Origin: Clostridiaceae bacterium
Lineage (GTDB): Bacteria > Bacillota > Clostridia > Saccharofermentanales > DTU023
Direction: 5' to 3'
DNA: 64,000 nucleotides
NCBI GenBank assembly: GCA_012838795.1
Contig: DUOO01000026.1
Span: forward strand, 1-64,000
A program made the position numbers and the translations under genes. Of this stretch, positions 17,464-26,322 are shown piece after piece (within the stretch, counting starts at the first letter, position 1; every line of letters begins with the position of its first letter). Under the pieces are notes generated by a model. The model ran no database searches. It was not told the origin of the DNA and saw only the letters and a program-made list of their open reading frames with translations.

Positions 17464-19215
17464 TCAATTATTAATAAAATCATAAAAATTATAAATATTT
17501 TCTTTTCCAAAAATATTTTCTAAATATGTACAGAAGTGCTCATTAACAGGTATTGTGATAAATATTGCTAATCGTTTTTTAGCTCTTGAACAACCAACAT
17601 AAAAAAGATTTCTATTTCTTATATATGCTTTTAAATCCTTTTCAATTAAATATTTTTTGTTTTTGTATAATATATCTTCGAAACGATAATTGTTCCACCC
17701 TCTACCCATCACCATAATAACATTGTCAAATTCTGTACCTTTAACACCATGATTTGTTGCATATAAAGAATTCTCATTGAAAAACTTTAGTGCTTTTACA
17801 ACTTCTTTATATTTTATAGAATAAAGATCAACAGGTTTTGTAATAACTTCTTTAGAAACGCCATCAATTAATATATCAGTGTTCTCTTTTTTATAGTCAT
17901 CTATCAATAGACTTATGTTTTCAGGAATCGGAATAAGTTTACTGTCTTTTATACATTTTAAAACATCATATATCGTACTATTTCTAGCCTTTTCTAAAGA
18001 CAAGAAAAATTTTTTCCATATCGTCTTTTTGCTTCTAGAGGTTAGTGGAGGACGTCTTATCCTTAAGGTATCATATAATAAAGCAGTATTATTTTCTTTT
18101 AAGGATCTATAAACAGGTTCAACATAGTTGTTGAAAAATAATAGATGAGGATCTGTCATTTCCTTCAAGCCATCATCTAATATTTCTAAAAGATTAGAAT
18201 ATCCTTGTTGCTTAGATAGCAATTTGTGAGTTAACATAAACACTTTACGAATTTCTCCATTATCATTAGACCACCCCATACTTTCTAGTTTAATGATTAC
18301 TTTGTTAATATATTCATTCAGGATTTTTTCTGGTAATTCGCCTTTGTAATACCCTGAGTTTTCTCTAATACCTCTATAATCATTAGTTAGTATGACTATA
18401 ACTTTTCCATTGTTATCATCTATGGCAGAAATTTGAGTCAAATTCGGCCTGATTTTATTAAGGACATCAACTATTATTTCTTGGGATCTAAAATTTGATT
18501 TCTTTTTTATAAGAATAATGTTATCACTCACTATTTCACCACATACTTGACCTAAACTGTAAATGGTCTGCCAAGAATCTCCAAATAATCCAATTTGTGG
18601 TCCTTCAGTTCTTTCTATAAAATAATTTAAGAATTGGTCCATAATGCTTTTAGAAGAGTCTTGATATTCATCAATAAGTATCAATGGGTATCTGTTTGAT
18701 ATTAAAAATCTAAACTTTTTATTATCCAAAAACAAGGAAAATAATGTGATCACATCATCATGGCTTAAATACAATATTGAGCTCTCAATGTACCTTACAC
18801 CCAAGGTATAATTAACATTATTGATAGAATTAATTTCTTCTTCATTGTACTTCTTTGACAAATCTATATGAGATAAAGATTTAATCAAATCCTTTTGAAA
18901 ATCTTTAATTAAGTCCCAAGCAAAACTATGAATAGTTGATGGAACAATAGAACTATTTGCAGATAATCTATTCGCAATCTCTTCAACTGCAACATTTGTA
19001 TAAGTTATACAAGCCACTGATTTTCCTGTTATTTTTAGATAGTCACTTCTATTCTCTTCAATCCATGAGAGAACCTTTAACAAAGAATATGTCTTTCCGG
19101 TTCCAGCACCTGCTTCCACACAAAAGTTTTTTCCGGATTTTAATACTGAAATTATATTATCATCTATTTCATCAGCAACTTTTTTTGCTTTTTCATACTT
19201 AGTTGTTGCTCCCAT
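17464..19215 (-). CDS. UvrD/Rep-type SF1 helicase, GajB-like
   Basis: 583 residues with all SF1A helicase motifs: Walker A EAGAGTGKT (34-42), Ia CITYTNVAVEEI, II LILIDEYQDSS (about 179-188), III GLFGDSWQTIYS, IV FRSQEI, V NHGVKGTEFDNVIMV, and VI NLFYVGCSRAKKRL near 545-558. Last gene of the five-gene minus-strand operon, 40 bp after the OLD-type gene. An OLD/TOPRIM nuclease followed by a UvrD helicase is the gene pair of Gabija (gajA-gajB) and class 2 OLD systems; GajB proteins are somewhat shorter (about 500). Inferred role: senses or processes DNA ends and activates the nuclease. GGAG is upstream of the ATG. Confidence 0.9.
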   Translation of the reverse strand: MGATTKYEKAKKVADEIDDNIISVLKSGKNFCVEAGAGTGKTYSLLKVLSWIEENRSDYLKITGKSVACITYTNVAVEEIANRLSANSSIVPSTIHSFAWDLIKDFQKDLIKSLSHIDLSKKYNEEEINSINNVNYTLGVRYIESSILYLSHDDVITLFSLFLDNKKFRFLISNRYPLILIDEYQDSSKSIMDQFLNYFIERTEGPQIGLFGDSWQTIYSLGQVCGEIVSDNIILIKKKSNFRSQEIIVDVLNKIRPNLTQISAIDDNNGKVIVILTNDYRGIRENSGYYKGELPEKILNEYINKVIIKLESMGWSNDNGEIRKVFMLTHKLLSKQQGYSNLLEILDDGLKEMTDPHLLFFNNYVEPVYRSLKENNTALLYDTLRIRRPPLTSRSKKTIWKKFFLSLEKARNSTIYDVLKCIKDSKLIPIPENISLLIDDYKKENTDILIDGVSKEVITKPVDLYSIKYKEVVKALKFFNENSLYATNHGVKGTEFDNVIMVMGRGWNNYRFEDILYKNKKYLIEKDLKAYIRNRNLFYVGCSRAKKRLAIFITIPVNEHFCTYLENIFGKENIYNFYDFINN

Positions 19216-19255
19216 ATATATTCTCCAAATACACTTTTTCCATACACTAAAGATC

Positions 19256-21250
19256 TTACTTTTGAGAACTAAGCCACACTAAGCCTGTCTCAATATAGGA
19301 AGGGATGTTATAGTTCCTATAATTCTCGTCAACCAACATCCGAATAGCAAAATCTGTTTTACTTAACTTGCTTGGATCATATTCATGACTTGCTTCTTCA
19401 TCGTTAATATCGTATATATTCCTATTTACATTTAAAATAGCTTCTTCAAAACTACGAGGAAACATATTATTTTCTTTTCCTTGATAGGTTAATTTGATTT
19501 TATTATCAATTAATAATTCTTTTGTTTCAGCCATTTCAAGAATTTTTTCAATAGATACTTTATTTTCAGGTATTTCGTAAACAGATCGACACCATCTATT
19601 TATTGTTCCATTCGAGCTTCTTACGGATTCTTCTTTTCGACAAGCTTTTCCTTCAGAATTTACATAATCAATATCAGTTATTACTAAAGTCGGTATTTCT
19701 AAAAAATTCAAAAAATCAAAAAATCTAAAAGCGTATGTTCCTCCAACTTCAATTATTGTATAATATTGTGATTGCAAAGATGGCCTCTGTTGATTAAATA
19801 AACCTTTTTGATAACATTTATTAATCATATCAGCAATAAGCAGCCTTTCTGAAGCTCCCTCTACCAAGATTGCTTTATCACAAAAATACAAATCACAATG
19901 ACTGAGATTTATATATTTTTGTAGAAAATCTATGTTTTCCCTTCTTTTGTCTTCATTACTTATGGCTTCATCTTGCTTAAAATCTACAAGATTTTTACAC
20001 TTAATATTATTTAAATGTTTCCTAAAATATCTAACTTGTTCAAAAGGTACTGCATTCGCAATGTGTGATGAATGTGTCGTTACTATTGTTTGTATTGAAT
20101 GGCTTGTATTATCTTTAAGAAAATTCTCTAGGTATGAAATAAATGTTGTTTGAAGCTGTGGATGCATATGAGCTTCTGGTTCTTCTATAAATAATATAGG
20201 AATTCTTGTTTCATCATTATTCAAGCTTCTAATATAGTCTTGTAAAATTAGTGAAATCTTAATTAAATTTTTATATCCCAATCCATTATGTGTTCCAGGT
20301 AAAGCTTCTAAATTATCATGACTAACATAGGTCAATTCAGTACCGGAAATAATGCTATTTTCAATATCTAAATCGGTATTAGCCTTTAATTTTAAGTCCT
20401 CACCTGAAGGATAGCCAAATTGCAGCATAGATTCTACTATATCATTCATATGATTGCTTATATTATCTTGTAAGTCATACTTTGTTGTGCTAATAACTTT
20501 TTTTAACCCTCTTATTGCAGGCTGTATCTCCATTTTTGCTTTCGAAAGTTCAGTATTAAATAAAGAACTTAATACTGATGCAAGAGGATTCTCTTGATGT
20601 TCATTCTCTTGTGTTTCCCCTAAGTTTCTTTCAGCACTAATTATCCTTAAAGCAAACAATCCCTTAACATCTTCAATATTTCTTAATTGAGTGTCATTCA
20701 AATCTGTCGGATTAAGAGCATATACTTTTAACTCAAAAAAAAGATGAAAGTTTTCTTTTACCAACTGCTGTATAACCAAGAAACAATCAGTGTTTACAAT
20801 TAATTCTTCATATTGTCCTTTTAATTCTTCTAATATGACTTCTAGATTTGTTGATATTTCATAAGAGCATTTAATCTTTGCTAATGAAATATTTTCATCC
20901 AAATCGATAATGAAATTTGATAATCTTCCCAGTGATTCGTCTTCTTCAACATTTCCATAATCTACATCTATTATAAAACTTGTTATGTCAATATTTTGGT
21001 ATAAATCCTTAATGTTCGTCTCACCTAAAAAATATCGTTCTACTTGTTTGTATAAAACTACTCTACAACTCAGTGGATAGTCTTCAAATCTCAATCGTTT
21101 TGTGCCATTTGCTATTAAACTAAATGCATTCATTACCGAGGTTTTACCAGTGTTATTTCTACCAACAAATAATGTTTTAGTAGAAGTCAGTGAAATTTTT
21201 GAATTTTTTAAAAGTCTAAAATTTCTAATCTCTATTTTTTCAATATGCAT
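19256..21250 (-). CDS. OLD-family ATPase-TOPRIM nuclease, GajA-like
   Basis: 664 residues. The ABC-type ATPase half has Walker A FVGRNNTGKT (28-37), a signature-like HNGLGYKNL (321-329), Walker B ILFIEEPEAH (352-361) and the H-loop VTTHSSH (390-396). The TOPRIM nuclease half has ILVEGASE (Glu464) and TDID (Asp526/Asp528) as metal ligands; all are present. GajA is of similar design but shorter (about 580). The start at 21250 is chosen because GGAGG precedes this ATG, while the in-frame ATG five codons earlier contains that ribosome site. It follows the large methyltransferase by 33 bp. Known for the family: nucleotide-regulated DNA nicking or cleavage. Inference: effector nuclease of the island system. 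Confidence 0.9.
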   Translation of the reverse strand: MHIEKIEIRNFRLLKNSKISLTSTKTLFVGRNNTGKTSVMNAFSLIANGTKRLRFEDYPLSCRVVLYKQVERYFLGETNIKDLYQNIDITSFIIDVDYGNVEEDESLGRLSNFIIDLDENISLAKIKCSYEISTNLEVILEELKGQYEELIVNTDCFLVIQQLVKENFHLFFELKVYALNPTDLNDTQLRNIEDVKGLFALRIISAERNLGETQENEHQENPLASVLSSLFNTELSKAKMEIQPAIRGLKKVISTTKYDLQDNISNHMNDIVESMLQFGYPSGEDLKLKANTDLDIENSIISGTELTYVSHDNLEALPGTHNGLGYKNLIKISLILQDYIRSLNNDETRIPILFIEEPEAHMHPQLQTTFISYLENFLKDNTSHSIQTIVTTHSSHIANAVPFEQVRYFRKHLNNIKCKNLVDFKQDEAISNEDKRRENIDFLQKYINLSHCDLYFCDKAILVEGASERLLIADMINKCYQKGLFNQQRPSLQSQYYTIIEVGGTYAFRFFDFLNFLEIPTLVITDIDYVNSEGKACRKEESVRSSNGTINRWCRSVYEIPENKVSIEKILEMAETKELLIDNKIKLTYQGKENNMFPRSFEEAILNVNRNIYDINDEEASHEYDPSKLSKTDFAIRMLVDENYRNYNIPSYIETGLVWLSSQK

Positions 21251-21283
21251 TTTTAGCCTCCACATAAAATGGACGATTTGAAA

Positions 21284-24046
21284 TCATATGTTCTGTCTCA
21301 TTTTATGCATAGATAAGAAGGATTTCTTGATTTCAGTATATATATCGGACAAGCCATAACATTTTAGGACATATTTATCGAATTTTGCTCGATCTTCCAT
21401 TGATAATTCCTCTTCATAATCTAAAATATCTCTTTCTAATATAGGAAGAAATAGTCTTTTTATATTGTTTTTTTGACTTTCAGATAAACATTTTGGATTT
21501 AATAAGAACATAGAGGCTATACTTGTTTTATTAATATCTAACACTCCTAATCCTCTGCCAAAACCTACTGCTTCTATATAGTACATACTAAAAACAGAAT
21601 TAAGCAAAGCATGAAGAAGGAATTTATCACTTGTATTTTCTTTTAATTTCAATCCAATTAGTCTCTGATTGATAAAGCTTCTGTTTGTAAATTTCCCGAA
21701 AAAGAATCTTTTGTCCGGATTCATCATGGTAAAAAAATCAGCCGTTTCAGAGGTTTTAATTTCATACCAGTACATATTATTACGAGACAATACCTCTGGT
21801 AGAGGTTTACCTATACCGTTTACTTCATTTTCAAATTTTTCAATCCAGCTTAAAGCTCCATGATGTCCGCTTTCTCTTAATTCTAATTTGCTTTTTGAGC
21901 AACAAAACACATCAGAGTTAGCCTCCGTCTCAAGACGATTTACATTTTTAGCATTTCTTAAAACCTTTCTTATATATTCATCTTCTATAGAATGATTGCC
22001 TTCTGGATAAAACAGTGGATCCCAACCTCTACGGCTACCCCTTAATACCTCAAATACATCTTGAATTGGAACAACTTTATCTTCAGATGCAATTTTCCCT
22101 TTTGTCTTTAATAACCATCTCGCATCATGGAAAAGCGAATTAATCGAGACGTTATAATTAAGAATTTCTATTTGTTCTTCAGGAGTATATGTAACTCTTG
22201 AAGATATCTCTGGTTCAGGATTGATATCTAATAAAGAACTTTGAATTAGATTATTTTTATATGTTATGTTTTCACTGAATTCCGCTAATTGTTTTCTCCA
22301 AATAAAGAAACTTATATTATCTATATTGGGTTGACCTATCTCCTTCTTTTCTAATATTAAAATTATTGTAATCACATCAGCATTATTAAACCACTTTTTA
22401 TTTCCACTAATATGCAGTTGTCTTATATAAAAGTATTTGCTCAATGCTTCATAGAATAGTTTGCCACTATCAGTACCTAGCCACGAATTAGATGTAATAA
22501 CACCCATTCTTCCTTTTATGTTTAATAAATCATATAAAGCAAATGGTATATATGTGTAAATATCTCCTCTCTTACTTAATGTAATTCGAGTCTCTACTTT
22601 TACTTTCTCTATTATTTCCTCAATAATTTCTTTGTCTTCATTTTCTAGTCTCTCAAAAGCAATGAATGGTAAATTAGAACATATTGTTTCAATTTTTGGA
22701 AGATTGTATTCCAAGACTTCTCCATCTTCCGGGTTAATGATACTAATTTTTTTACCATATTTTAAAGCCAAAACATTATCATTAAAAACAAGTACGGGCT
22801 TGTTAATGGTTTCAATAGAAGACATCGTTATTGTTGCTAACTGCAAAGGAAAATTGTCCTTGTCAGAAGCCCATGTTGTACTTAGTGCTTTTTCCATCCC
22901 AATTTTGTCTTTTTTTAAATTAAGTCCAGCTTTAGCAATTGTACCAGTTCCACAACAGCAATCCATAAATGGCTTTTCTACATTTAGCATGGTAAGATTA
23001 CATAATATTTCTGATAATATTTCAGGTGTTGTATATTGCCCTTTTATTAATCGCTTGGATGAAGCTACTGATTGTTCTAGAATATCTTGAATATTCTGTT
23101 GATCTATTATCTCGATATTCATTGACTTTAACAATAAATTGTATTCTAAAATCTCACTCCATGTCTCATTATCAATCAACTCGTTATACGCAATTTTGCA
23201 GAAAATGGCATAGAAATCACATTCGTTTGTGATTTTATCGAATATTTTTATGATATCTTCTATTGTTTCATCATCCGAAATTATATCAACATCTCTTGCT
23301 TGAAGCTGATAGCTTTTAATCAAATGAGCAAACAAAAACTTATTTAACCAATTCAAAATAATCATCTTGGCGTATGCTATGAAGGGATCTATTTCATCGT
23401 TCAAATATTCTGATTGGGCAATCTCCCACCATTGTTTAATATATGCTTCAACGACTCTATTAACATTCGATGCCTCTTTTAGTTTTCGCCCGACATTCTC
23501 TTTATTATTTTCTATTATATTTGCCATTAACGAATCCGTTACGACTCTATCAATTCTTTGACTAATGATTTCACCAGTAGTTAAAAACTCATCTACTTGT
23601 AAAACTACTTTTTCTAGTAGTTTTTTCCAATCATCTTGGTACATAGCAACATCAACACGATTTCTTATATGACTGGTCTCATTCCAAGATTTTTTCACAG
23701 TCCATTTCTCACCATCAAAAATATATAAAACAACTGATGTAAAGTTCCATATTATTGTGCTATTAAGACCCAGATTATTAGCTTTTCTCTGCGCATCATT
23801 TACAAATTCACTATCGGTGATTAAAGTATCTGGCATTTTTAATTCCCAACCCTGTAAGAATTCTATTTGATCAGTGTCTCCAAATAAAATTACATCAGGA
23901 AACATTCGTTGCTTACCAGTTAAAATTGTTGATTCTCCGCCCGCTTTTTTTATTTTTAAGTTATGGATATTTGCTAACTGATTTATACTAGATATTAAAT
24001 CAATAGCCCAACTTCTCTCATTAGGATTTATTGTTATATTATTCAT
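21284..24046 (-). CDS. Large restriction-modification fusion: PD-ExK plus N6-adenine methyltransferase
   Basis: 920 residues. The N-terminus has a PD-(D/E)xK-like pattern, FPDVILFG (Asp51) then GWELK (Glu68, Lys70), as in type IIG/Eco57I-like enzymes. A helical region (about 160-325) follows. The gamma-class methyltransferase core has motif X GQYTTP (336-341), motif I MDCCCGTGTIAKA (361-373), and motif IV written SNLPF (457-461), where NPPF/Y is usual. From about 640 to the end lies a probable target-recognition domain (VLRGSRRGWDPLFYPEG). It overlaps the end of the smaller methyltransferase by 8 bp, so translation is coupled. It could cut and methylate alone, or modify DNA while the downstream nuclease cuts. 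The NLPF variant leaves methylation activity to be shown. Confidence 0.85.
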   Translation of the reverse strand: MNNITINPNERSWAIDLISSINQLANIHNLKIKKAGGESTILTGKQRMFPDVILFGDTDQIEFLQGWELKMPDTLITDSEFVNDAQRKANNLGLNSTIIWNFTSVVLYIFDGEKWTVKKSWNETSHIRNRVDVAMYQDDWKKLLEKVVLQVDEFLTTGEIISQRIDRVVTDSLMANIIENNKENVGRKLKEASNVNRVVEAYIKQWWEIAQSEYLNDEIDPFIAYAKMIILNWLNKFLFAHLIKSYQLQARDVDIISDDETIEDIIKIFDKITNECDFYAIFCKIAYNELIDNETWSEILEYNLLLKSMNIEIIDQQNIQDILEQSVASSKRLIKGQYTTPEILSEILCNLTMLNVEKPFMDCCCGTGTIAKAGLNLKKDKIGMEKALSTTWASDKDNFPLQLATITMSSIETINKPVLVFNDNVLALKYGKKISIINPEDGEVLEYNLPKIETICSNLPFIAFERLENEDKEIIEEIIEKVKVETRITLSKRGDIYTYIPFALYDLLNIKGRMGVITSNSWLGTDSGKLFYEALSKYFYIRQLHISGNKKWFNNADVITIILILEKKEIGQPNIDNISFFIWRKQLAEFSENITYKNNLIQSSLLDINPEPEISSRVTYTPEEQIEILNYNVSINSLFHDARWLLKTKGKIASEDKVVPIQDVFEVLRGSRRGWDPLFYPEGNHSIEDEYIRKVLRNAKNVNRLETEANSDVFCCSKSKLELRESGHHGALSWIEKFENEVNGIGKPLPEVLSRNNMYWYEIKTSETADFFTMMNPDKRFFFGKFTNRSFINQRLIGLKLKENTSDKFLLHALLNSVFSMYYIEAVGFGRGLGVLDINKTSIASMFLLNPKCLSESQKNNIKRLFLPILERDILDYEEELSMEDRAKFDKYVLKCYGLSDIYTEIKKSFLSMHKMRQNI

Positions 24047-24884
24047 TATTAATAAACTCCTTTATTAAGTTAGTTCTTTCAATGAATTTCTTTTTAAGTG
24101 ACGGTAAATTATACCAAGATCTTTGAAGCCTTTTGCTTGCAACCTTGATTAAATTATATTTTTGTTTTTTAAATTGATCAGTATCTTCATTTTTTTCAAT
24201 ACCAACAAAATTTCGTCCTTCTTCAAGCGCAGCTACTAAAAAACTACCACTACCAAATGTATTATCTAATATTAAATCTCCTTCATTTGTATAAGTTCTT
24301 ACGAAATATCTTCCCAAATCTACAGGTTTCTGAGTTGGATGATAAACTTTACCCTCATTTTCTGCTGTTTTAAAATAAATTAAATCCACAGGATATCTTT
24401 CACCATCACTCTTTACTCGTACAGGATTAAAGTCTCCATAAGAACCGCTTAATTGGTCTTTGCGTATTCCTTTATCATAAGATTCGCCATTCATCATTTG
24501 AGGATTGTAAACAGGTTGTTTTTTATAGAAAACACATATCTCCTCATATTTTCTCAGAGGCTGTAACCTAGAATTCAAAAAATTGGTAGCTTTTGACTTT
24601 ATCCAAATCCACTTATATTTAAATTCATCAATATTGCTTAACATAAGTCTGGCAGTAAATAACCCATGTGATGTTAAAACAATAGCCCCATTATCTTTAA
24701 CAATCCTTCTATATTCATTCCATAGTTCGTCTAAAGGAATTATTGAATCCCATTTATTTTGTGTTGTTCCATACGGTAAATCACATAAAACCATATCAAT
24801 GGAATTATCAGGAAAGTTCCTCATTACATCTATACAATCTCCTTCAAATAATCTATTGGTAATATCAGTTTTTGATAATTGCAT
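24039..24884 (-). CDS. Beta-class DNA adenine methyltransferase
   Basis: 281 residues. Motif order is that of beta-class enzymes: catalytic motif IV CDLPYG at 34-39, a target-recognition stretch in the middle (about 120-180), HPTQKP near 182-187, and SAM-binding motif I NTFGSGSF at 208-215. DLPY in place of DPPY is accepted in several active enzymes. It is the second gene of the operon, 57 bp after the XRE controller, and overlaps the next gene by 8 bp. It most likely provides self-protection of the site that the large fusion protein recognises, perhaps on the other strand of an asymmetric site. Confidence 0.9.
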   Translation of the reverse strand: MQLSKTDITNRLFEGDCIDVMRNFPDNSIDMVLCDLPYGTTQNKWDSIIPLDELWNEYRRIVKDNGAIVLTSHGLFTARLMLSNIDEFKYKWIWIKSKATNFLNSRLQPLRKYEEICVFYKKQPVYNPQMMNGESYDKGIRKDQLSGSYGDFNPVRVKSDGERYPVDLIYFKTAENEGKVYHPTQKPVDLGRYFVRTYTNEGDLILDNTFGSGSFLVAALEEGRNFVGIEKNEDTDQFKKQKYNLIKVASKRLQRSWYNLPSLKKKFIERTNLIKEFINNE

Positions 24885-24941
24885 TTTCTCTCATATCCCC
24901 TCTATAAATAATTCACACATACCTTAATAAAATACTCATAT

Positions 24942-25157
24942 TTATTTTTTCCCTCGTTCCATAATTTCTGAAATATCACAATCCAAAACATCACATATTC
25001 GTAGCAAAGTTTCAGTTGTAACATTTTCCGAGTTTTTTATTTTATAAAAAGTGCTTCTACTTATATCTGCACGTTCCATTAAATCTTTATTGCTCATATC
25101 TTCATCAATAAGCTTTTTTAACAATTTTTTATAAGAAAAATAACTATTTGTGGACAT
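24942..25157 (-). CDS. XRE-family regulator, restriction-modification controller-like
   Basis: 71-residue Cro/C1-type helix-turn-helix protein. The DNA-binding unit spans about 20-45 (NKDLMERADISRSTFYKI), and the C-terminus LLRICDVLDCDISEIME is typical of the family. Size and position, first in the operon directly before the methyltransferase, match the controller (C) proteins of restriction-modification systems. AAGGAGAG precedes the ATG. Upstream on the same strand are a -10 (TATAAT) and two GTGATA repeats that it may bind, giving the delay between modification and restriction. Confidence 0.88.
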   Translation of the reverse strand: MSTNSYFSYKKLLKKLIDEDMSNKDLMERADISRSTFYKIKNSENVTTETLLRICDVLDCDISEIMERGKK

Positions 25158-25193
25158 TTTGGCTCTCCTTGTTATTTTATTGTTTACTCATTG

Positions 25194-25223
25194 ATTATAT
25201 CAAATTATCACTTAAACTATCAC
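25194..25223 (-). promoter_or_regulatory. Defence-operon promoter with two GTGATA boxes
   Basis: Read on the minus strand, TATAAT (25199-25194) lies about 40 bp before the XRE start. GTGATA occurs at 25223-25218 and again at 25211-25206, exactly 12 bp apart, covering the -35 region, which has no good consensus. Paired boxes over a weak -35 are the usual layout of a C-protein operator. The link to the XRE protein is inference. Confidence 0.5.
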
Positions 25224-25608
25224 AAAGTTATTCTTTCTCGAACTTTTTGAAGTCCTTAATTAGTCTTCTACTTGGTTCTTTTCTTACTCCTTGCTTTTTT
25301 CTTTTCACAAGATTTATTATACTTCCATATTTAGTGTCTATTAGTTTCAAACCTTTATTATTCAAACAATTATTTTATTTTTCATATGATTTGCGGTGTA
25401 GTATATGGTGTAGTATATGTAGGTTTTATATTCTTTATCTTGACAAAATTTCTTATATGACAAGCCCTTTCAATTGCTAGTGTAATATAGAAAAGCAATC
25501 GAATTGGACAATATATAAGTAATTTCTATAAATAGTATTTAAATATGAAATAGAAAAAAGTTCTGATAGTATATTCAGTAATCACAAGTTAAAAACAAAT
25601 GTTTATAC
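25224..25608. other. AT-rich intergenic region inside the island
   Basis: Between the defence-operon promoter and the small HTH gene lies AT-rich DNA without a convincing gene. On the minus strand a Lys-rich frame of about 45 codons ends at 25228 (it includes RKEPSRRLIKDFKKF) but has no ATG and no ribosome site; it may be a gene remnant. A phrase around TAGTATATG is repeated near 25397-25420 (GTAGTATATGGTGTAGTATATG). Confidence 0.3.
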
Positions 25609-25626
25609 TAGTGAAGCACTTCATTA
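25609..25626 (+). repeat. AGTGAAG-nn-CTTCA palindrome, copy C
   Basis: TAGTGAAG-CA-CTTCATTA: 8-bp arms with one mismatch around the dinucleotide CA. It lies 47 bp before the small HTH gene. Same family as the copies at 16618, 16660 and 26323. Confidence 0.55.
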
Positions 25627-25672
25627 ATTTGATTATTCCCCCAGTGTTAGTCAAATATGAAAGGATATTAAT

Positions 25673-25912
25673 ATGGAGAAAAAAGATTTTTCGTTAGAAG
25701 ATATTGACTATATGAAAAAAGCCGTAGAATTTGTGTTGAAAGAATATGCGTCTCCCGGTAAAAAAAGAATTGAAGTAGCCCAAGCAACAGGATTAGATTC
25801 AAGTGTTGTTGGAAAGTATAATCGCGGAGTATTAGCTTACGGAAATATGCGAGCAAGTAATTTTTTAAAAGTGTTTGAATTTTATATCAACAATTTTCAA
25901 AACAACTCTTGA
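25673..25912 (+). CDS. Small helix-turn-helix-like protein
   Basis: 79 residues, not assigned to a named family. RIEVAQATGLDSSVVGKYNRG (about 32-52) reads like a Cro-type helix-turn-helix. AAAGGA lies seven bases before the ATG. It is transcribed away from the defence operon, toward tRNA-Ser. A cluster of TTGAAC/GTTCAA half-sites just after the stop might be its target. A role as island regulator or excision factor is possible; nothing proves it. The frame is intact and base use matches the island. Confidence 0.6.
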   Translation: MEKKDFSLEDIDYMKKAVEFVLKEYASPGKKRIEVAQATGLDSSVVGKYNRGVLAYGNMRASNFLKVFEFYINNFQNNS

Positions 25913-25919
25913 TCATACA

Positions 25920-25953
25920 AATTGAACAAACAATAGTTCGTTCAATTGTTCAA
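25920..25953. repeat. Overlapping GTTCAA inverted repeats
   Basis: AATTGAAC (25920-25927) pairs with GTTCAATT (25940-25947), and TTGAACAA (25922-25929) also pairs with TTGTTCAA (25946-25953). The overlap of two dyads suggests an operator array rather than a terminator, since no T-run follows. It starts eight bases after the small HTH gene. Confidence 0.4.
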
Positions 25954-26048
25954 GATGCCGAATTGTTGAATTTCATCTTCTGAAATCATTCTCATGGCAT
26001 AATTGCCGTCTTATAATGTATAATATTTGAGTACAATTAATATTGTCT

Positions 26049-26180
26049 ATGTCGTATCTTGATAGCCAGTTAGCAGAACTGCACGGTTCATTGACCAGCA
26101 ATGAGCTGTGGTATAGAGAGTGTCGTACGCAGGAAGCAAACCGGGAGAGGGTGGTCTATTGCGATGAATGTGAGAGCTGA
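26049..26180 (+). CDS. 43-residue ORF in a GC-richer segment, possible element remnant
   Basis: An intact short frame starting MSYLDSQLAELHGSL and ending with the paired cysteines VVYCDEC. The DNA from about 26040 to 26220 is clearly GC-richer than its surroundings. No good ribosome site precedes the ATG. The acidic, Trp/Cys-containing sequence does not look random, and I take it as the end or start of a protein from a conjugative element with different base composition. I cannot name the family. Confidence 0.4.
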   Translation: MSYLDSQLAELHGSLTSNELWYRECRTQEANRERVVYCDECES

Positions 26181-26322
26181 CGGAGCGAGAGGGTCATTGT
26201 CTGAACGTAACCTGTAGGGCAAAAATTCTAATCGAATCAATATCTAGATTACTGTTGTATTAGCATACTGCAATGCTATTGACATAATATAGGATCGGGA
26301 TTTAGAGGGTTAGAATTAGCAT

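Noticed and set aside
17464-24884. Assignment of the island operon to BREX or DISARM
   Set aside because: There is no PglZ, BrxL, BrxC, DUF1998 or phospholipase-D gene; only methyltransferase and helicase parts are shared in a general sense.
25148-25480. 110-codon plus-strand frame across the defence-operon promoter
   Set aside because: It overlaps the XRE start and promoter, is only hydrophobic by chance of AT-rich DNA, and has no ribosome site.
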